Translations under genes and position numbers: made by a program
The notes under the pieces: generated by a model
Database searches by the model: none
What the model was told of the DNA's origin: nothing
What the model saw: only the letters and a program-made list of their open reading frames with translations
Source of the DNA: Celeribacter naphthalenivorans
GTDB taxonomy: Bacteria > Pseudomonadota > Alphaproteobacteria > Rhodobacterales > Rhodobacteraceae
Reading direction: 5' to 3'
DNA: 64,000 nucleotides
Assembly (NCBI RefSeq): GCF_020524585.1
Contig: NZ_JAIVLK010000001.1
Coordinates: 186,001-250,000 of the forward strand
Shown: positions 47,414-55,637 of the stretch, one piece after another
How the letters are laid out: the number at the start of each line of letters is the position of its first letter
Numbering within the stretch: position 1 is the first letter of the stretch

Positions 47414-49015
47414 ATGGAGTTCGGACTAGTTGAGCTGTCGCGCCTGCAATTCGCGATGACAGCCATGTACCACTTTCTCTTCGTGCCGCTGACGCTTGGT
47501 CTGTCGATCATCGTGGCGATCATGGAGACGGTCTATGTCATGACCGGTCGCCCGATTTGGCGACAAATGACGAAATTCTGGGCGACGCTGTTCGGGATCA
47601 ACTTTGTGCTGGGGGTGGCGACGGGGATCACGATGGAGTTCCAGTTCGGCATGAACTGGTCCTACTACAGCCACTACGTTGGCGATATTTTCGGCGCGCC
47701 GCTGGCCATCGAGGGGCTTATGGCCTTCTTCATGGAAGCGACCTTTGTCGGGCTCATGTTCTTTGGCTGGGACAAAATGTCGAAAGTGGCGCATATGATC
47801 GTCACCTGGCTTGTGGCCATCGGCTCGAACTTTTCCGCGCTCTGGATTCTCATTGCAAACGGCTGGATGCAGAACCCGGTGGGGGCCGAGTTCAACCCGG
47901 ACACCATGCGGATGGAGATGACCAACTTTTTCGAAGTGGTCTTTAACGAAGTGGCGCAGGCCAAATTCGTGCACACCGTGTCCGCCGGTTACGTGACCGC
48001 CTCGGTCTTCGTGCTGGGTGTCTCTGCGTGGTACTTGCTCAAAGGTCGCCACACCGAGTTGGCCCGTCGCTCCATCGCGATTGCAGCCGCCTTTGGTCTG
48101 GCTTCGGCCTTCTCCGTTGTCATTCTGGGCGACGAGTCGGGCTACAACGCCACGCATACGCAGAAAATGAAACTCGCAGCCATCGAAGGCATGTGGGAAA
48201 CCCAAGACGCCCCGGCCTCCTTCACGCTGGTCGGCATCCCGGATCGCGAAGCGCGTGAGACGCATTACGCCATCCACATTCCTTACGCGATGGGTCTGAT
48301 CGGTACGCGGTCTCTGACGCAGGAAATCCCCGGCGTGGATCAGCTTGTGGCTGAAGCGGGCGAGAAAATCCGGTCTGGTATCATTGCCTATGACGCGCTG
48401 ATGACGATCCGCACTGAGCGCGATGCAACGCCTGCCGAGGTGCGCGCCACCTTTGAGGAACATTCCGCCGACCTCGGTTTCGCCATGCTGTTGAAACGCT
48501 ATGTCGAAGATCCGCGTCAGGCCACTGACGAACAGATCGCCATGGCCGCCGATGACACCGTTCCGGGCGTCGGGCCGCTGTTCTGGGCCTTCCGCATCAT
48601 GGTGGGGCTGGGCTTTAGCTTCATCGCGGTGATGCTCTACTTCTTCTACCGCACCTCGTTCAAAGGCATGCAATACCCGCGCTGGGCATTGCGCGCGGCT
48701 GTGATTATCATTCCGGCACCGTGGATTGCCGCGGAGCTGGGCTGGTTCGTCGCCGAATTCGGGCGTCAGCCCTGGACCGTGGACGGCGTTCTGCCGACGG
48801 CTCTGTCGGCCTCGCATCTGTCGATCACCGATCTGCTGATCACGCTTGCTGGCTTTGTGATCTTCTATTCGGTGCTCTTCGTGATCGAGATGAGCCTGAT
48901 GATCAAATATATCAAAAAGGGCCCCTTTATGGATGTCGAGGAAACCGATGCATGGATGGAACGCCATGCCGCGCGCCTCAGCTCCAATGATCCGGCCCTC
49001 AAACCTGCGGAGTAA
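47414..49015 (+). CDS. cydA: Cytochrome bd ubiquinol oxidase subunit I
   Basis: Encodes 533 residues with about nine helices. It holds hemes b558, b595 and d and oxidises quinol with high oxygen affinity. His20 in 'LQFAMTAMYHFLF' is the heme ligand; 'GRQPWTVDGVLPTA' near 450-463 is the conserved CydA motif. The long Q-loop between helices has 'ALMTIRTERDATPAEVRATFEEH' (about 334-356). The ATG at 47414 follows GGAGCAAGGGAAC and matches the family start; an in-frame ATG 17 codons upstream is not used by homologues. Confidence 0.95.
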   Translation: MEFGLVELSRLQFAMTAMYHFLFVPLTLGLSIIVAIMETVYVMTGRPIWRQMTKFWATLFGINFVLGVATGITMEFQFGMNWSYYSHYVGDIFGAPLAIEGLMAFFMEATFVGLMFFGWDKMSKVAHMIVTWLVAIGSNFSALWILIANGWMQNPVGAEFNPDTMRMEMTNFFEVVFNEVAQAKFVHTVSAGYVTASVFVLGVSAWYLLKGRHTELARRSIAIAAAFGLASAFSVVILGDESGYNATHTQKMKLAAIEGMWETQDAPASFTLVGIPDREARETHYAIHIPYAMGLIGTRSLTQEIPGVDQLVAEAGEKIRSGIIAYDALMTIRTERDATPAEVRATFEEHSADLGFAMLLKRYVEDPRQATDEQIAMAADDTVPGVGPLFWAFRIMVGLGFSFIAVMLYFFYRTSFKGMQYPRWALRAAVIIIPAPWIAAELGWFVAEFGRQPWTVDGVLPTALSASHLSITDLLITLAGFVIFYSVLFVIEMSLMIKYIKKGPFMDVEETDAWMERHAARLSSNDPALKPAE

Positions 49016-49021
49016 GCTACG

Positions 49022-50185
49022 ATGATCCTGCATGAATTTATGACTTTCGAAGTCCTCCGCGTGATCTGGTGGTTGCTTCTGGGCGTCCTTCTGATCGGGT
49101 TCGCGCTGACGGACGGGTTTGACATGGGCGTGGGCGCGTTGCTGCCCTTCGTGGGCAAGACCGACACTGAACGCCGCATTGTGATCAACACCATCGGCCC
49201 GGTTTGGGAAGGCAACCAAGTGTGGTTCATCTTGGGCGGTGGTGCGATTTTCGCCGCCTGGCCGATCCTCTATGCCGTGTCTTTCTCGGGGTTCTATCTG
49301 GCGATGTTCCTCGTGCTGGCGGCGCTGATCCTGCGTCCCGTGGGCTTCAAATACCGCTCCAAACGCGAAAGCGCGCGGTGGCGGAACAACTGGGACTGGG
49401 CGCTTTTCGTGGGCGGTGCGGTTCCGGCGTTGATCTTCGGCGTGGCCGTGGGCAACGTGTTGCAAGGCGTGCCTTTCCACATCACGCCCGACCTTTTGAT
49501 GCCGCGCTATGATGGCAATGCGATCTTGAAGCTTCTGGGCCTGTTGAATCCCTATGCGCTTTTGGCCGGTGTCGTGTCGCTCTCCATGCTCTTGATGCAT
49601 GGCGCGGCTTGGCTTGGGCTCAAAACCGAAGGCGTCGTGCAACAACGCGCGCAGAGCATCGGCACCATCGCGGGTATCGTCGCCGCCGTCACCTATGCGC
49701 TTGCCGGTCTGTGGCTGGCCTTCGGCATCGACGGGTTCCAAATTGTCGGTGAGGTGGTGAAAGACGGGCCAAGCAATCCGCTCTACTCCGAAGTGACCCG
49801 TGGTGGGTCCTGGATGCAGGCCTATTCCGACCGTCCGTGGATCGCGATCGCGCCGGTGATGGCGTTTGTCGGGATCGCCATGGCCGTCATGGGGCTGCGC
49901 AAGGGCAAAGAGGTCTCGACGCTTCTGTGGTCGAAACTGGGCATCACCGGGATCATCTCCTCGGTGGGCCTGACGATGTTCCCCTTCATCTTGCCCTCCA
50001 CCGTCGATCCCAACAGCTCGCTCACCGTCTGGGACAGCTCCAGCTCGCACCTGACGCTTTTCGTGATGCTGATCTGTGCGATCATCTTCATGCCGATCAT
50101 CCTCGCCTACACCTCCTGGGTCTACAAAGTGCTCTGGGGCAAGGTCACCGAGGATGAACTCGACAGCAACGCTCAAAGCTACTGA
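49022..50185 (+). CDS. cydB: Cytochrome bd ubiquinol oxidase subunit II
   Basis: Encodes 387 residues with eight helices. The N-terminus 'EVLRVIWWLLLGVLLIGFALTDGFDMGVGALLPFVGKTDTERR' and 'IGPVWEGNQVWFILGGGAIFAAWP' are the CydB signature (about 10-85). Six bases follow cydA; GGAG lies upstream of the ATG. An ATG 6 codons later is an alternative start. The C-terminus has 'SSSSHLTLFVMLICAIIFMPIILAYTSWVYKVLWGKV'. Confidence 0.95.
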   Translation: MILHEFMTFEVLRVIWWLLLGVLLIGFALTDGFDMGVGALLPFVGKTDTERRIVINTIGPVWEGNQVWFILGGGAIFAAWPILYAVSFSGFYLAMFLVLAALILRPVGFKYRSKRESARWRNNWDWALFVGGAVPALIFGVAVGNVLQGVPFHITPDLLMPRYDGNAILKLLGLLNPYALLAGVVSLSMLLMHGAAWLGLKTEGVVQQRAQSIGTIAGIVAAVTYALAGLWLAFGIDGFQIVGEVVKDGPSNPLYSEVTRGGSWMQAYSDRPWIAIAPVMAFVGIAMAVMGLRKGKEVSTLLWSKLGITGIISSVGLTMFPFILPSTVDPNSSLTVWDSSSSHLTLFVMLICAIIFMPIILAYTSWVYKVLWGKVTEDELDSNAQSY

Positions 50186-50198
50186 GAAAGGACCGACC

Positions 50199-50321
50199 AT
50201 GTGGTATTTTGCCTGGATCCTTGGCCTTCCGCTCGCTGCTCTCTTCGCGGTCTTGAACGCGATGTGGCTTGAAATGCGCGAAGATGCGCGTCTGGCCGAC
50301 GAGCACGACGACAAGTCCTGA
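50199..50321 (+). CDS. cydX: Cytochrome bd oxidase small subunit CydX
   Basis: Encodes 40 residues: one helix 'MWYFAWILGLPLAALFAVLNAMWLE' (about 1-25) then a charged tail. The 'MWYFAW.LG' start is the CydX hallmark. It stabilises the CydAB complex. Located 13 bp after cydB. Short enough to be missed by gene finders. Confidence 0.9.
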   Translation: MWYFAWILGLPLAALFAVLNAMWLEMREDARLADEHDDKS

Positions 50322-50342
50322 AACACCGCCTGACCTAAACGT

Positions 50343-50371
50343 TGGCAAGGTCATTCGACCTGACCTTGCCA
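50343..50371 (+). terminator. Hairpin after cydX
   Basis: TGGCAAGGTCA-TTCGACC-TGACCTTGCCA is an 11-bp perfect stem with a 7-base loop, 21 bp after the cydX stop. No T-run, so possibly a Rho-assisted or RNA-stability element. Confidence 0.6.
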
Positions 50372-50399
50372 TAAACGCTTTCGTCCCTTCAGGTGGCCT

Positions 50400-50432
50400 G
50401 CTCCGGGGGTGTCGTTCCACCGCCCCCGGAGC
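50400..50432. other. GC-rich hairpin in the cydX-sqr gap
   Basis: GCTCCGGGGG and CCCCCGGAGC pair perfectly (10 bp) around a 13-base loop. Second of three hairpins in this gap. Confidence 0.55.
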
Positions 50433-50450
50433 GCCTTACACCAAACTGCT

Positions 50451-50476
50451 CCGCCCGCCATCGTGGGCGGAATTTT
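50451..50476 (+). terminator. Third hairpin with short T-run, cydX-sqr gap
   Basis: CCGCCC-GCCATCGT-GGGCGG, followed by AATTTT, is a weak intrinsic terminator candidate directly before the sqr operator. Confidence 0.35.
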
Positions 50477-50487
50477 CCGCACCAAAA

Positions 50488-50522
50488 CATGCATACATAT
50501 GCATGCTATGATATATGGTATG
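50488..50522. promoter_or_regulatory. Operator shared with the RND operon, upstream of the SQR-like gene
   Basis: CATGCATA-CA-TATGCATG (50488-50505) is a perfect 8-bp inverted repeat with a CA spacer. ATATGGTATG (50513-50522) follows. The core GCATACATATGC and an ATATGGCATG element reappear at 58101-58131 before the RND genes. This points to one regulator, identity unknown. Confidence 0.6.
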
Positions 50523-50541
50523 CGCAAATATGGAGAGAGAC

Positions 50542-51858
50542 ATGCACGACACGAATTCCCCCCAGATCGGGCGCCGGGGTTTCCTTGGGCTCGCCGCCGG
50601 GGCCACGGCGCTGGCCGCCACATCCGGTGAGGTCCGCGCCGCCAGCGTGCCGACCAACGCCAAGATCGTCATCATCGGCGCAGGCGCCGGTGGCACCGCC
50701 TTGGCCAACCGCCTCGTAGACCGCCTTGAGGGCGCCCAGATTACTCTGGTCGATCCGCGCAAAGAGCACCTTTATCAACCCGGCCTGACGCTCGTCGCCG
50801 CCGGTCTCAAGCCCGCCGATTACGTGGTGTCCGAGACCACCGACTGGCTGCCGAAAGGTGTCACCCTCATTCAGGAAAAAGCCGCCGCCATTGACCCCGT
50901 CGCGAAAACCGTTTCGACCGAGGGTGGCCAGACGCTCTCTTACGATTTCCTCGTCGTGGCCCCGGGCCTGATCCTCGATCATGACGCCATCGAAGGGTTA
51001 TCCCTTGATATGGTTGGCGAAAACGGCATCGGCGCGCTCTATGCGGGCCCGCAATATGCCGCCGCCACCTGGAAGGCCGCCTCGAAATTCATCGAGGAGG
51101 GCGGTCATGGTGTCTTCACCCGTCCGGGCACCGAGATGAAATGTGCTGGCGCGCCTTTGAAACACACCTTTCTGATCGACGACCGTCTGCGTCGTGCGGG
51201 CAATCGTGGCAAGGCAGAGATCACCTACGGCGCCCATGACAGTGCGCTTTTCGGGGTGCCGATTGTCTCGGAAAAAGTCCGCATGCTGTTTTTGGACCGA
51301 GACATCGCGCCGGTCTATCAGCACACGGTGAAATCCATCGACGCGGGCGCGAAGCGTGTGACCTTCAACACCGCCGAAGGCACCGAGGAGATGGACTACG
51401 ACTATATCCACCTGATCCCGCCGCAACGCGCGCCTGAGGTGATCCGCCAGTCCGGCCTGTCCTGGGCCGACAAATGGACGGATCAGGGCTGGGTCGAATG
51501 CGATATGGCGACATTGCAGCACCTGCGCTACCCGGAGATCTGGGCGCTGGGCGATGTCGCCGGTGTGCCAAAGGGCAAAACCGCAGCCTCCGTCAAATGG
51601 CAGGTGCCAGTGGTCGAGGACCAGATCGTCTCCGCCATCGCAGGCACTGAGCCGAGTGAGACCTATGGCGGCTATACCTCCTGTCCGATGATCACCAAGA
51701 TCGGCCGTGCGATGCTGGTGGAGTTCGATTACAACAACAACCTCGTGCCGTCCTTCCCGGGGATCATCCCGCCGCTCGAAGAGCTGTGGATTTCCTGGCT
51801 GATGAAAGAGGTGGCGTTGAAAGCCACCTACAACGCCATGCTGCGTGGCAAGGCCTAA
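50542..51858 (+). CDS. Tat-exported sulfide:quinone oxidoreductase-like flavoprotein
   Basis: Encodes 438 residues. A twin-arginine signal 'GRRGFLGLAAGATALAA' (about 10-26) predicts a periplasmic location. FAD domain: 'KIVIIGAGAGGTALANRLVDRL' (about 40-61). The SQR hallmark 'GTEMKCAGAPLKHTFLIDDRLRRAG' (about 195-219, Cys of the CxGAP motif) and 'SCPMITKIGRAMLVEFDYNNN' (about 380-400) match type SQR/FCSD proteins that oxidise sulfide to sulfane sulfur. Typical SQRs lack a cleavable Tat signal, whereas FCSD flavoproteins have one, but no cytochrome c partner is next door. GGAGAGAG precedes the ATG. Confidence 0.85.
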   Translation: MHDTNSPQIGRRGFLGLAAGATALAATSGEVRAASVPTNAKIVIIGAGAGGTALANRLVDRLEGAQITLVDPRKEHLYQPGLTLVAAGLKPADYVVSETTDWLPKGVTLIQEKAAAIDPVAKTVSTEGGQTLSYDFLVVAPGLILDHDAIEGLSLDMVGENGIGALYAGPQYAAATWKAASKFIEEGGHGVFTRPGTEMKCAGAPLKHTFLIDDRLRRAGNRGKAEITYGAHDSALFGVPIVSEKVRMLFLDRDIAPVYQHTVKSIDAGAKRVTFNTAEGTEEMDYDYIHLIPPQRAPEVIRQSGLSWADKWTDQGWVECDMATLQHLRYPEIWALGDVAGVPKGKTAASVKWQVPVVEDQIVSAIAGTEPSETYGGYTSCPMITKIGRAMLVEFDYNNNLVPSFPGIIPPLEELWISWLMKEVALKATYNAMLRGKA

Positions 51859-51870
51859 GGGAGAGCGACG

Positions 51871-52233
51871 ATGAAAGATCTGACTTTTTCGACCCTCATT
51901 GCCGTGTTCGAAGAGATTTTCGGGCGGGGGCTGTTCTGGGCCATGGTGATCATCGCTGCCGTGGTGACGCTGGGCTATCTGTTCGTGCTGATCCGCGACC
52001 GCGCGGTGAGCTGGCGCAAGTTCCTCTGGGCACAGCTCTCCATGCCGGTGGGCGCCGTGCTGGCCGTCTGGTTCGTCATGGCGATGACGCACTCTGCACC
52101 GTCTGACATCGGCGGCGCGGTGGATCTCATCGTCTTCCTCGGCGTGGCCGTCATGGGCGCGGTCGGCATGGCGATCCTCGTTTACACGCTCGAGTCCCTC
52201 GTCAAACCGCCCAAAACCAATCGCGAATCCTGA
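51871..52233 (+). CDS. DUF5368 membrane protein, partner of the SQR-like gene
   Basis: Encodes 120 residues with three hydrophobic helices at about 19-41 ('GLFWAMVIIAAVVTLGYLFVL'), 54-71 and 84-106. Pattern and place next to a sulfide:quinone oxidoreductase fit DUF5368, a function-unknown family. Twelve bases follow the sqr stop, so it is in the same operon and may anchor the flavoprotein or its quinone exchange (inference). Confidence 0.7.
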   Translation: MKDLTFSTLIAVFEEIFGRGLFWAMVIIAAVVTLGYLFVLIRDRAVSWRKFLWAQLSMPVGAVLAVWFVMAMTHSAPSDIGGAVDLIVFLGVAVMGAVGMAILVYTLESLVKPPKTNRES

Positions 52234-52402
52234 GGCCGTTTCGTTCCGAACGCGCCAAAGGGTGGGCGCCCCCGGTGTGCGGACCGGGGGCGTCTCTTTG
52301 TATCTGACAGGCCGCAACCCGCGTAGACCTCGGCGTTTTGCTTTACATCAAGGGGCGGCTCCGGTAATCGCGGGGACGAAAAATAAAGGGTACGACCGGC
52401 TT

Positions 52403-53155
52403 ATGTGCGACACGTCCATCATCATTCCCTGCCGCAACGAGGCGGAAAACATCGGCGCTCTGCTCGATGAGATCACCGAAGCCTGCGCCAATATCGGCCC
52501 CTTCGAAATCATCGTGATTGACGACGCCTCCGATGACGGCATGGCCGATATTTTGGCGGGGCGGATGGGCGTGATGCCGCATCTGCGGGTGATCCGCCAT
52601 GACCGTTCCGGCGGCCAATCCGCAGGCGTCCACTCCGGCGTGCGCGCCGCGCGTGGTACAGTGTGCTGTACGCTCGATGGCGATGGTCAGAACCCGGGCA
52701 CCGAAGTGCCCAATATGATCGCGCCGTTCAGTGGTCCGAATGCCGCAAACATCGGCCTCGTCGCCGGTCAACGCGTTGGGCGTCAGGACACGTTCTCGAA
52801 ACGCTACGCCTCGAAATTCGCCAATGCTCTGCGGGCGAAAATCCTCAAAGACGGCACGCGCGACACCGGCTGTGGGCTCAAGGCCTTCCGCCGCGACGAT
52901 TTCCTGAACCTGCCCTATTTCGATCACATGCACCGCTATCTTCCGGCGCTGTTTGCCCGCGATGGCTGGGAGATCGCCCATGTCGATGTCTCGCACCGCG
53001 CGCGCGGTGGCGGTCGGTCGCATTACTCGAACCTGCAACGCGGTCTGGTGGGCGTGGTCGATCTCATGGGCGTGGCCTGGCTTTTGAAGCGCCGCAAGAA
53101 ATCGCGTCCGACCGAAGTCACGTCGCCCGCCAATTCGGCCCGCTCGGAGGGCTAA
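52403..53155 (+). CDS. Family 2 glycosyltransferase (dolichol-phosphate-mannose-synthase-like)
   Basis: Encodes 250 residues of a GT-A fold: 'SIIIPCRNEAENIGALLDEI' (about 5-24), 'FEIIVIDDASDDGMADIL' (about 34-51), and 'GTVCCTLDGDGQNPGTEVP' (DxD near 92-94). No membrane tail, so it is cytosolic with a probable polyprenyl-phosphate acceptor. Next come an LpxB-N-like gene and a GT83 gene, a combination that suggests lipid A or polysaccharide sugar addition. The start at 52403 is selected because the domain begins at once; upstream codons are unconserved. Confidence 0.87.
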   Translation: MCDTSIIIPCRNEAENIGALLDEITEACANIGPFEIIVIDDASDDGMADILAGRMGVMPHLRVIRHDRSGGQSAGVHSGVRAARGTVCCTLDGDGQNPGTEVPNMIAPFSGPNAANIGLVAGQRVGRQDTFSKRYASKFANALRAKILKDGTRDTGCGLKAFRRDDFLNLPYFDHMHRYLPALFARDGWEIAHVDVSHRARGGGRSHYSNLQRGLVGVVDLMGVAWLLKRRKKSRPTEVTSPANSARSEG

Positions 53156-53158
53156 CCG

Positions 53159-53476
53159 ATGCAATGGCTGATGACGATCCTGCATGTCGAGACGGTGGCG
53201 GAACTGTGGTGGGTGCTTTTTGGCCTCTCCGCGCAGCTCATGTTCACCGCGCGGTTTCTGTTGCAATGGATCGCCTCTGAACGCGCCAAGAATTCGGTGA
53301 TGCCGGTGGCATTCTGGTATTTCTCGCTCGCGGGCGGGGTGATGCTTTTGATCTATGCGCTCTACCGCAAAGACCCGGTTTTCGTTTTGGGCCAAGCCCT
53401 TGGCGTCGTGATCTACGTTCGCAATCTCTGGCTGATCTATGCAAATCGCCGCGCCAACAATGCCGTCTCGGACTGA
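53159..53476 (+). CDS. Lipid-A-disaccharide synthase N-terminal domain-like membrane protein
   Basis: Encodes 105 residues, all within the LAB_N domain: 'WWVLFGLSAQLMFTARFLLQWIASERAKNSVMPVAFWYFSLAGGVMLLIYALYRKDPVFVLGQALGVVIYVRNLWLI' covers about 17-93. Three membrane helices. It lies 3 bp after the GT2 gene. These proteins are flippase-like (SMR/DMT-related) components that may move lipid-linked sugars (inference from family architecture). Confidence 0.85.
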   Translation: MQWLMTILHVETVAELWWVLFGLSAQLMFTARFLLQWIASERAKNSVMPVAFWYFSLAGGVMLLIYALYRKDPVFVLGQALGVVIYVRNLWLIYANRRANNAVSD

Positions 53477-54884
53477 GCCGCAAAGCTGGCGTCCTCTGGC
53501 GCTGATCTTCATTGCCGTGGCCGTCGCGCTGCGGCTTTTGGCCTTGGGATTTGATCGCACCGATCTCTTTGTCGATGAGGTGCAATATTGGTTCTGGGGC
53601 CAGAACCTCGATTTCGGCTATTACTCCAAGCCGCCGCTGATCGGCTGGCTGATCCGTCTCGTCACCGATCTGGCGGGCTCGGATGCCGCCTTTTGGGTGC
53701 GGATGCCGGGGGCCGTGCTGCATGGGGTCACGGCCTATCTGCTGGGCGCTCTGGCTGCGCGGCTCTCCGGACGTGAGGCAGCGATTTGGACCGTGGCGCT
53801 CTATCTGAGCCTGCCCTTCGTGGCGCTTGGCTCCGTCATGATCTCGACCGATACGGTGATGGCGCCGTTTTATGCCGCCGCGCTCCTGTTCTTTTTCCGC
53901 ACCATCGAGACCCGCCACCTGCGCGATGCGCTGGCCGTCGGCATTTTCGCAGGCCTCGCTTTCATGGCGAAATACGCTGCGATCTATTTTCTCATTGGCT
54001 CTGCGCTGGTGATGCTCACCCAGCCGGGTCTGCGTCCGGGGTGGCGCAATCTCATGGTGATGATCGCGGGATTTGTCGTCACCATCCTGCCGAATGTGCT
54101 GTGGAACCTGTCGCATGACCTGACCACCGTGTCGCATACGATGGACAACGCGGGCTGGGTCCGCACCGGTGCTGCCTTTGATTTCGGCTCGATGGCGGAG
54201 TTCTTTTTCAGCCAGTTCGGCGTCTTCGGGCCCGTGACCATGGGCGCGCTCATCCTTGCCTATCTGCGCCCGAAAAAGGGGGCGCATACGGCGCTCGTGC
54301 TGTTTTCCATTCCGGCGCTTCTGACCGTGACCGTGCAGGCGCTTTTGGAAAAAGCCTATGCCAACTGGGCCGTCGCCACCTATTTCTCGGGGGTGATCCT
54401 CGCCGTCATGGTCTTGCCGCGGCTCGGTCGCTGGATCGCTTTGGGCGTCAATCTGATGCTTTGCATCCTCCTGCCGATCCTCATTGTTCTGGCGCCCTGG
54501 CCACAAACCGGCGCGGGGGCTCCGCTGCTTGAACGCTATCTCGGGCGTCATGCCCTCTCGGAGAGCATTCTGGCCTTGGCGCAAGAGCAAGACCTGCCGG
54601 TTGTCAGTGGCAATCGCGATATTCTGGCCGATCTCTTTTACATCGGTCGCGACAGTGAGGTCGCGCTCTACGCGTTGCCGGAAACCGGGCGGTCTTCGAG
54701 CTATTATGCGCAAAACTTTGCCCTGCCAGAGACGGTGTCTGGCGATGTCTTGGTGATCGGGGGGCGGACGCCGCCCTGTGAGGCCGAAGAGGTCGAAGGG
54801 CTGGTGCTTGAGGGGCTTTACGCGGGCGATGATCTTGCCGCCTGGCGCGTGCCTGCCGCCTGTCTTTTGGAAATGGGCCGTTAA
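53460..54884 (+). CDS. Family 39/83 membrane glycosyltransferase (ArnT-like)
   Basis: Encodes 474 residues with about eleven helices. The first luminal loop 'DLFVDEVQYWFWGQNLDFGYYSKPPLIGWLI' (about 33-63) contains the acidic catalytic residues of the PMT/ArnT class. It transfers a sugar from a polyprenyl phosphate at the periplasmic side. Overlaps the LAB_N gene by 17 bp; an in-frame ATG at 53439 would extend the overlap. Neither has an obvious ribosome site, so coupling is likely. Confidence 0.86.
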   Translation: MPSRTEPQSWRPLALIFIAVAVALRLLALGFDRTDLFVDEVQYWFWGQNLDFGYYSKPPLIGWLIRLVTDLAGSDAAFWVRMPGAVLHGVTAYLLGALAARLSGREAAIWTVALYLSLPFVALGSVMISTDTVMAPFYAAALLFFFRTIETRHLRDALAVGIFAGLAFMAKYAAIYFLIGSALVMLTQPGLRPGWRNLMVMIAGFVVTILPNVLWNLSHDLTTVSHTMDNAGWVRTGAAFDFGSMAEFFFSQFGVFGPVTMGALILAYLRPKKGAHTALVLFSIPALLTVTVQALLEKAYANWAVATYFSGVILAVMVLPRLGRWIALGVNLMLCILLPILIVLAPWPQTGAGAPLLERYLGRHALSESILALAQEQDLPVVSGNRDILADLFYIGRDSEVALYALPETGRSSSYYAQNFALPETVSGDVLVIGGRTPPCEAEEVEGLVLEGLYAGDDLAAWRVPAACLLEMGR

Positions 54885-54915
54885 AGAAAAGAGCCGCTCA
54901 GTGGGCTGGCGGCTC
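54883..54915 (-). terminator. Intrinsic terminator of the sugar transferase gene
   Basis: On the minus strand GAGCCGC-N11-GCGGCTC (7-bp stem) is followed by TTTTCTTT. Also 9 bp past the plus-strand GT83 stop, where AAAA follows, so it may serve both directions. Confidence 0.7.
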
Positions 54916-54947
54916 AAAAGGTGTTCGGTATTTGGCTCTGTATTGGT

Positions 54948-55637
54948 TCAGTGCCCGGTGGTTTTGAACACCACCGTCACCGTTCGCAGGATCAGGCTCA
55001 CATCGGTCATAAAGCTCTGTTTGCGGTGGTAGAGATTGTCGAATTTCACACGCGCCACAAAGCTTGTCTCGCCACGTCCTGAAACCTGCCACATGCCGGT
55101 GATGCCGGGGCGCATCTCGAAATAGGCGCGACCTTTGGCCTTTTCATAGAGCATCTGCTGGCTCGGCATGAAGGGGCGCGGGCCGACAAAGCTCATGTCG
55201 CCTTTCAGCACATTGAGCACCTGAGGCAATTCATCGAGCGAGGTCTTGCGAATGAACCGCCCGATCTTGGTGATCCGGGGATCGTGGCGCAGCTTTTGAT
55301 AGGTGCTCCATTCCTTCGCGATCTCCGGGTTCTCTTTACAGAGCTGAACCAGAAGCTGGTCGGCATTCACCCGCATCGAGCGCAGCTTGTAGAACTGAAA
55401 CATCCGCCCGTCGCGCCCGATCCGCCTCTGGGCGTAAAAGGCCGGCCCGCCATCCATTTTGACCAGCACGGCAAGGGTCAGGATCACCGGGATGACGGCA
55501 GGTGCGACGAGCAAAAAGAACATCACGTCGAACAGGCGTTTGCCGAAAGACTCGTAGAGAGAAACATGGAAGTGAGGCAAATCTACCGCATGAGCAGACG
55601 TCGTGAAAGTTCTGTCGGATTTGGATGGATACACCAC
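54948..55637 (-). CDS. Undecaprenyl-phosphate sugar transferase (ExoY-type)
   Basis: Encodes 229 residues. One N-terminal hydrophobic hairpin ('LFDVMFFLLVAPAVIPVILTLAVLVKMDGG', about 35-64) followed by the bacterial sugar transferase core: 'AQRRIGRDGRMFQFYKLRSMRVNA', 'DPRITKIGRFIRKTSLDELPQVLNVLKGDMSFVGPRP' and 'YFEMRPGITGMWQVSGRG'. It starts exopolysaccharide assembly. GTG start is set by GGAGGAAA five bases upstream. Regulation is unknown; its 5' flank is AT-rich. Confidence 0.91.
   Translation of the reverse strand: MVYPSKSDRTFTTSAHAVDLPHFHVSLYESFGKRLFDVMFFLLVAPAVIPVILTLAVLVKMDGGPAFYAQRRIGRDGRMFQFYKLRSMRVNADQLLVQLCKENPEIAKEWSTYQKLRHDPRITKIGRFIRKTSLDELPQVLNVLKGDMSFVGPRPFMPSQQMLYEKAKGRAYFEMRPGITGMWQVSGRGETSFVARVKFDNLYHRKQSFMTDVSLILRTVTVVFKTTGH

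Noticed and set aside
47426-50326. Very long open frame (966 codons) antisense to cydA-cydB-cydX
   Set aside because: It is the mirror of strongly conserved cydAB coding sequence, is rich in His/Arg/Asp as GC-rich antisense frames are, and shows no domain.
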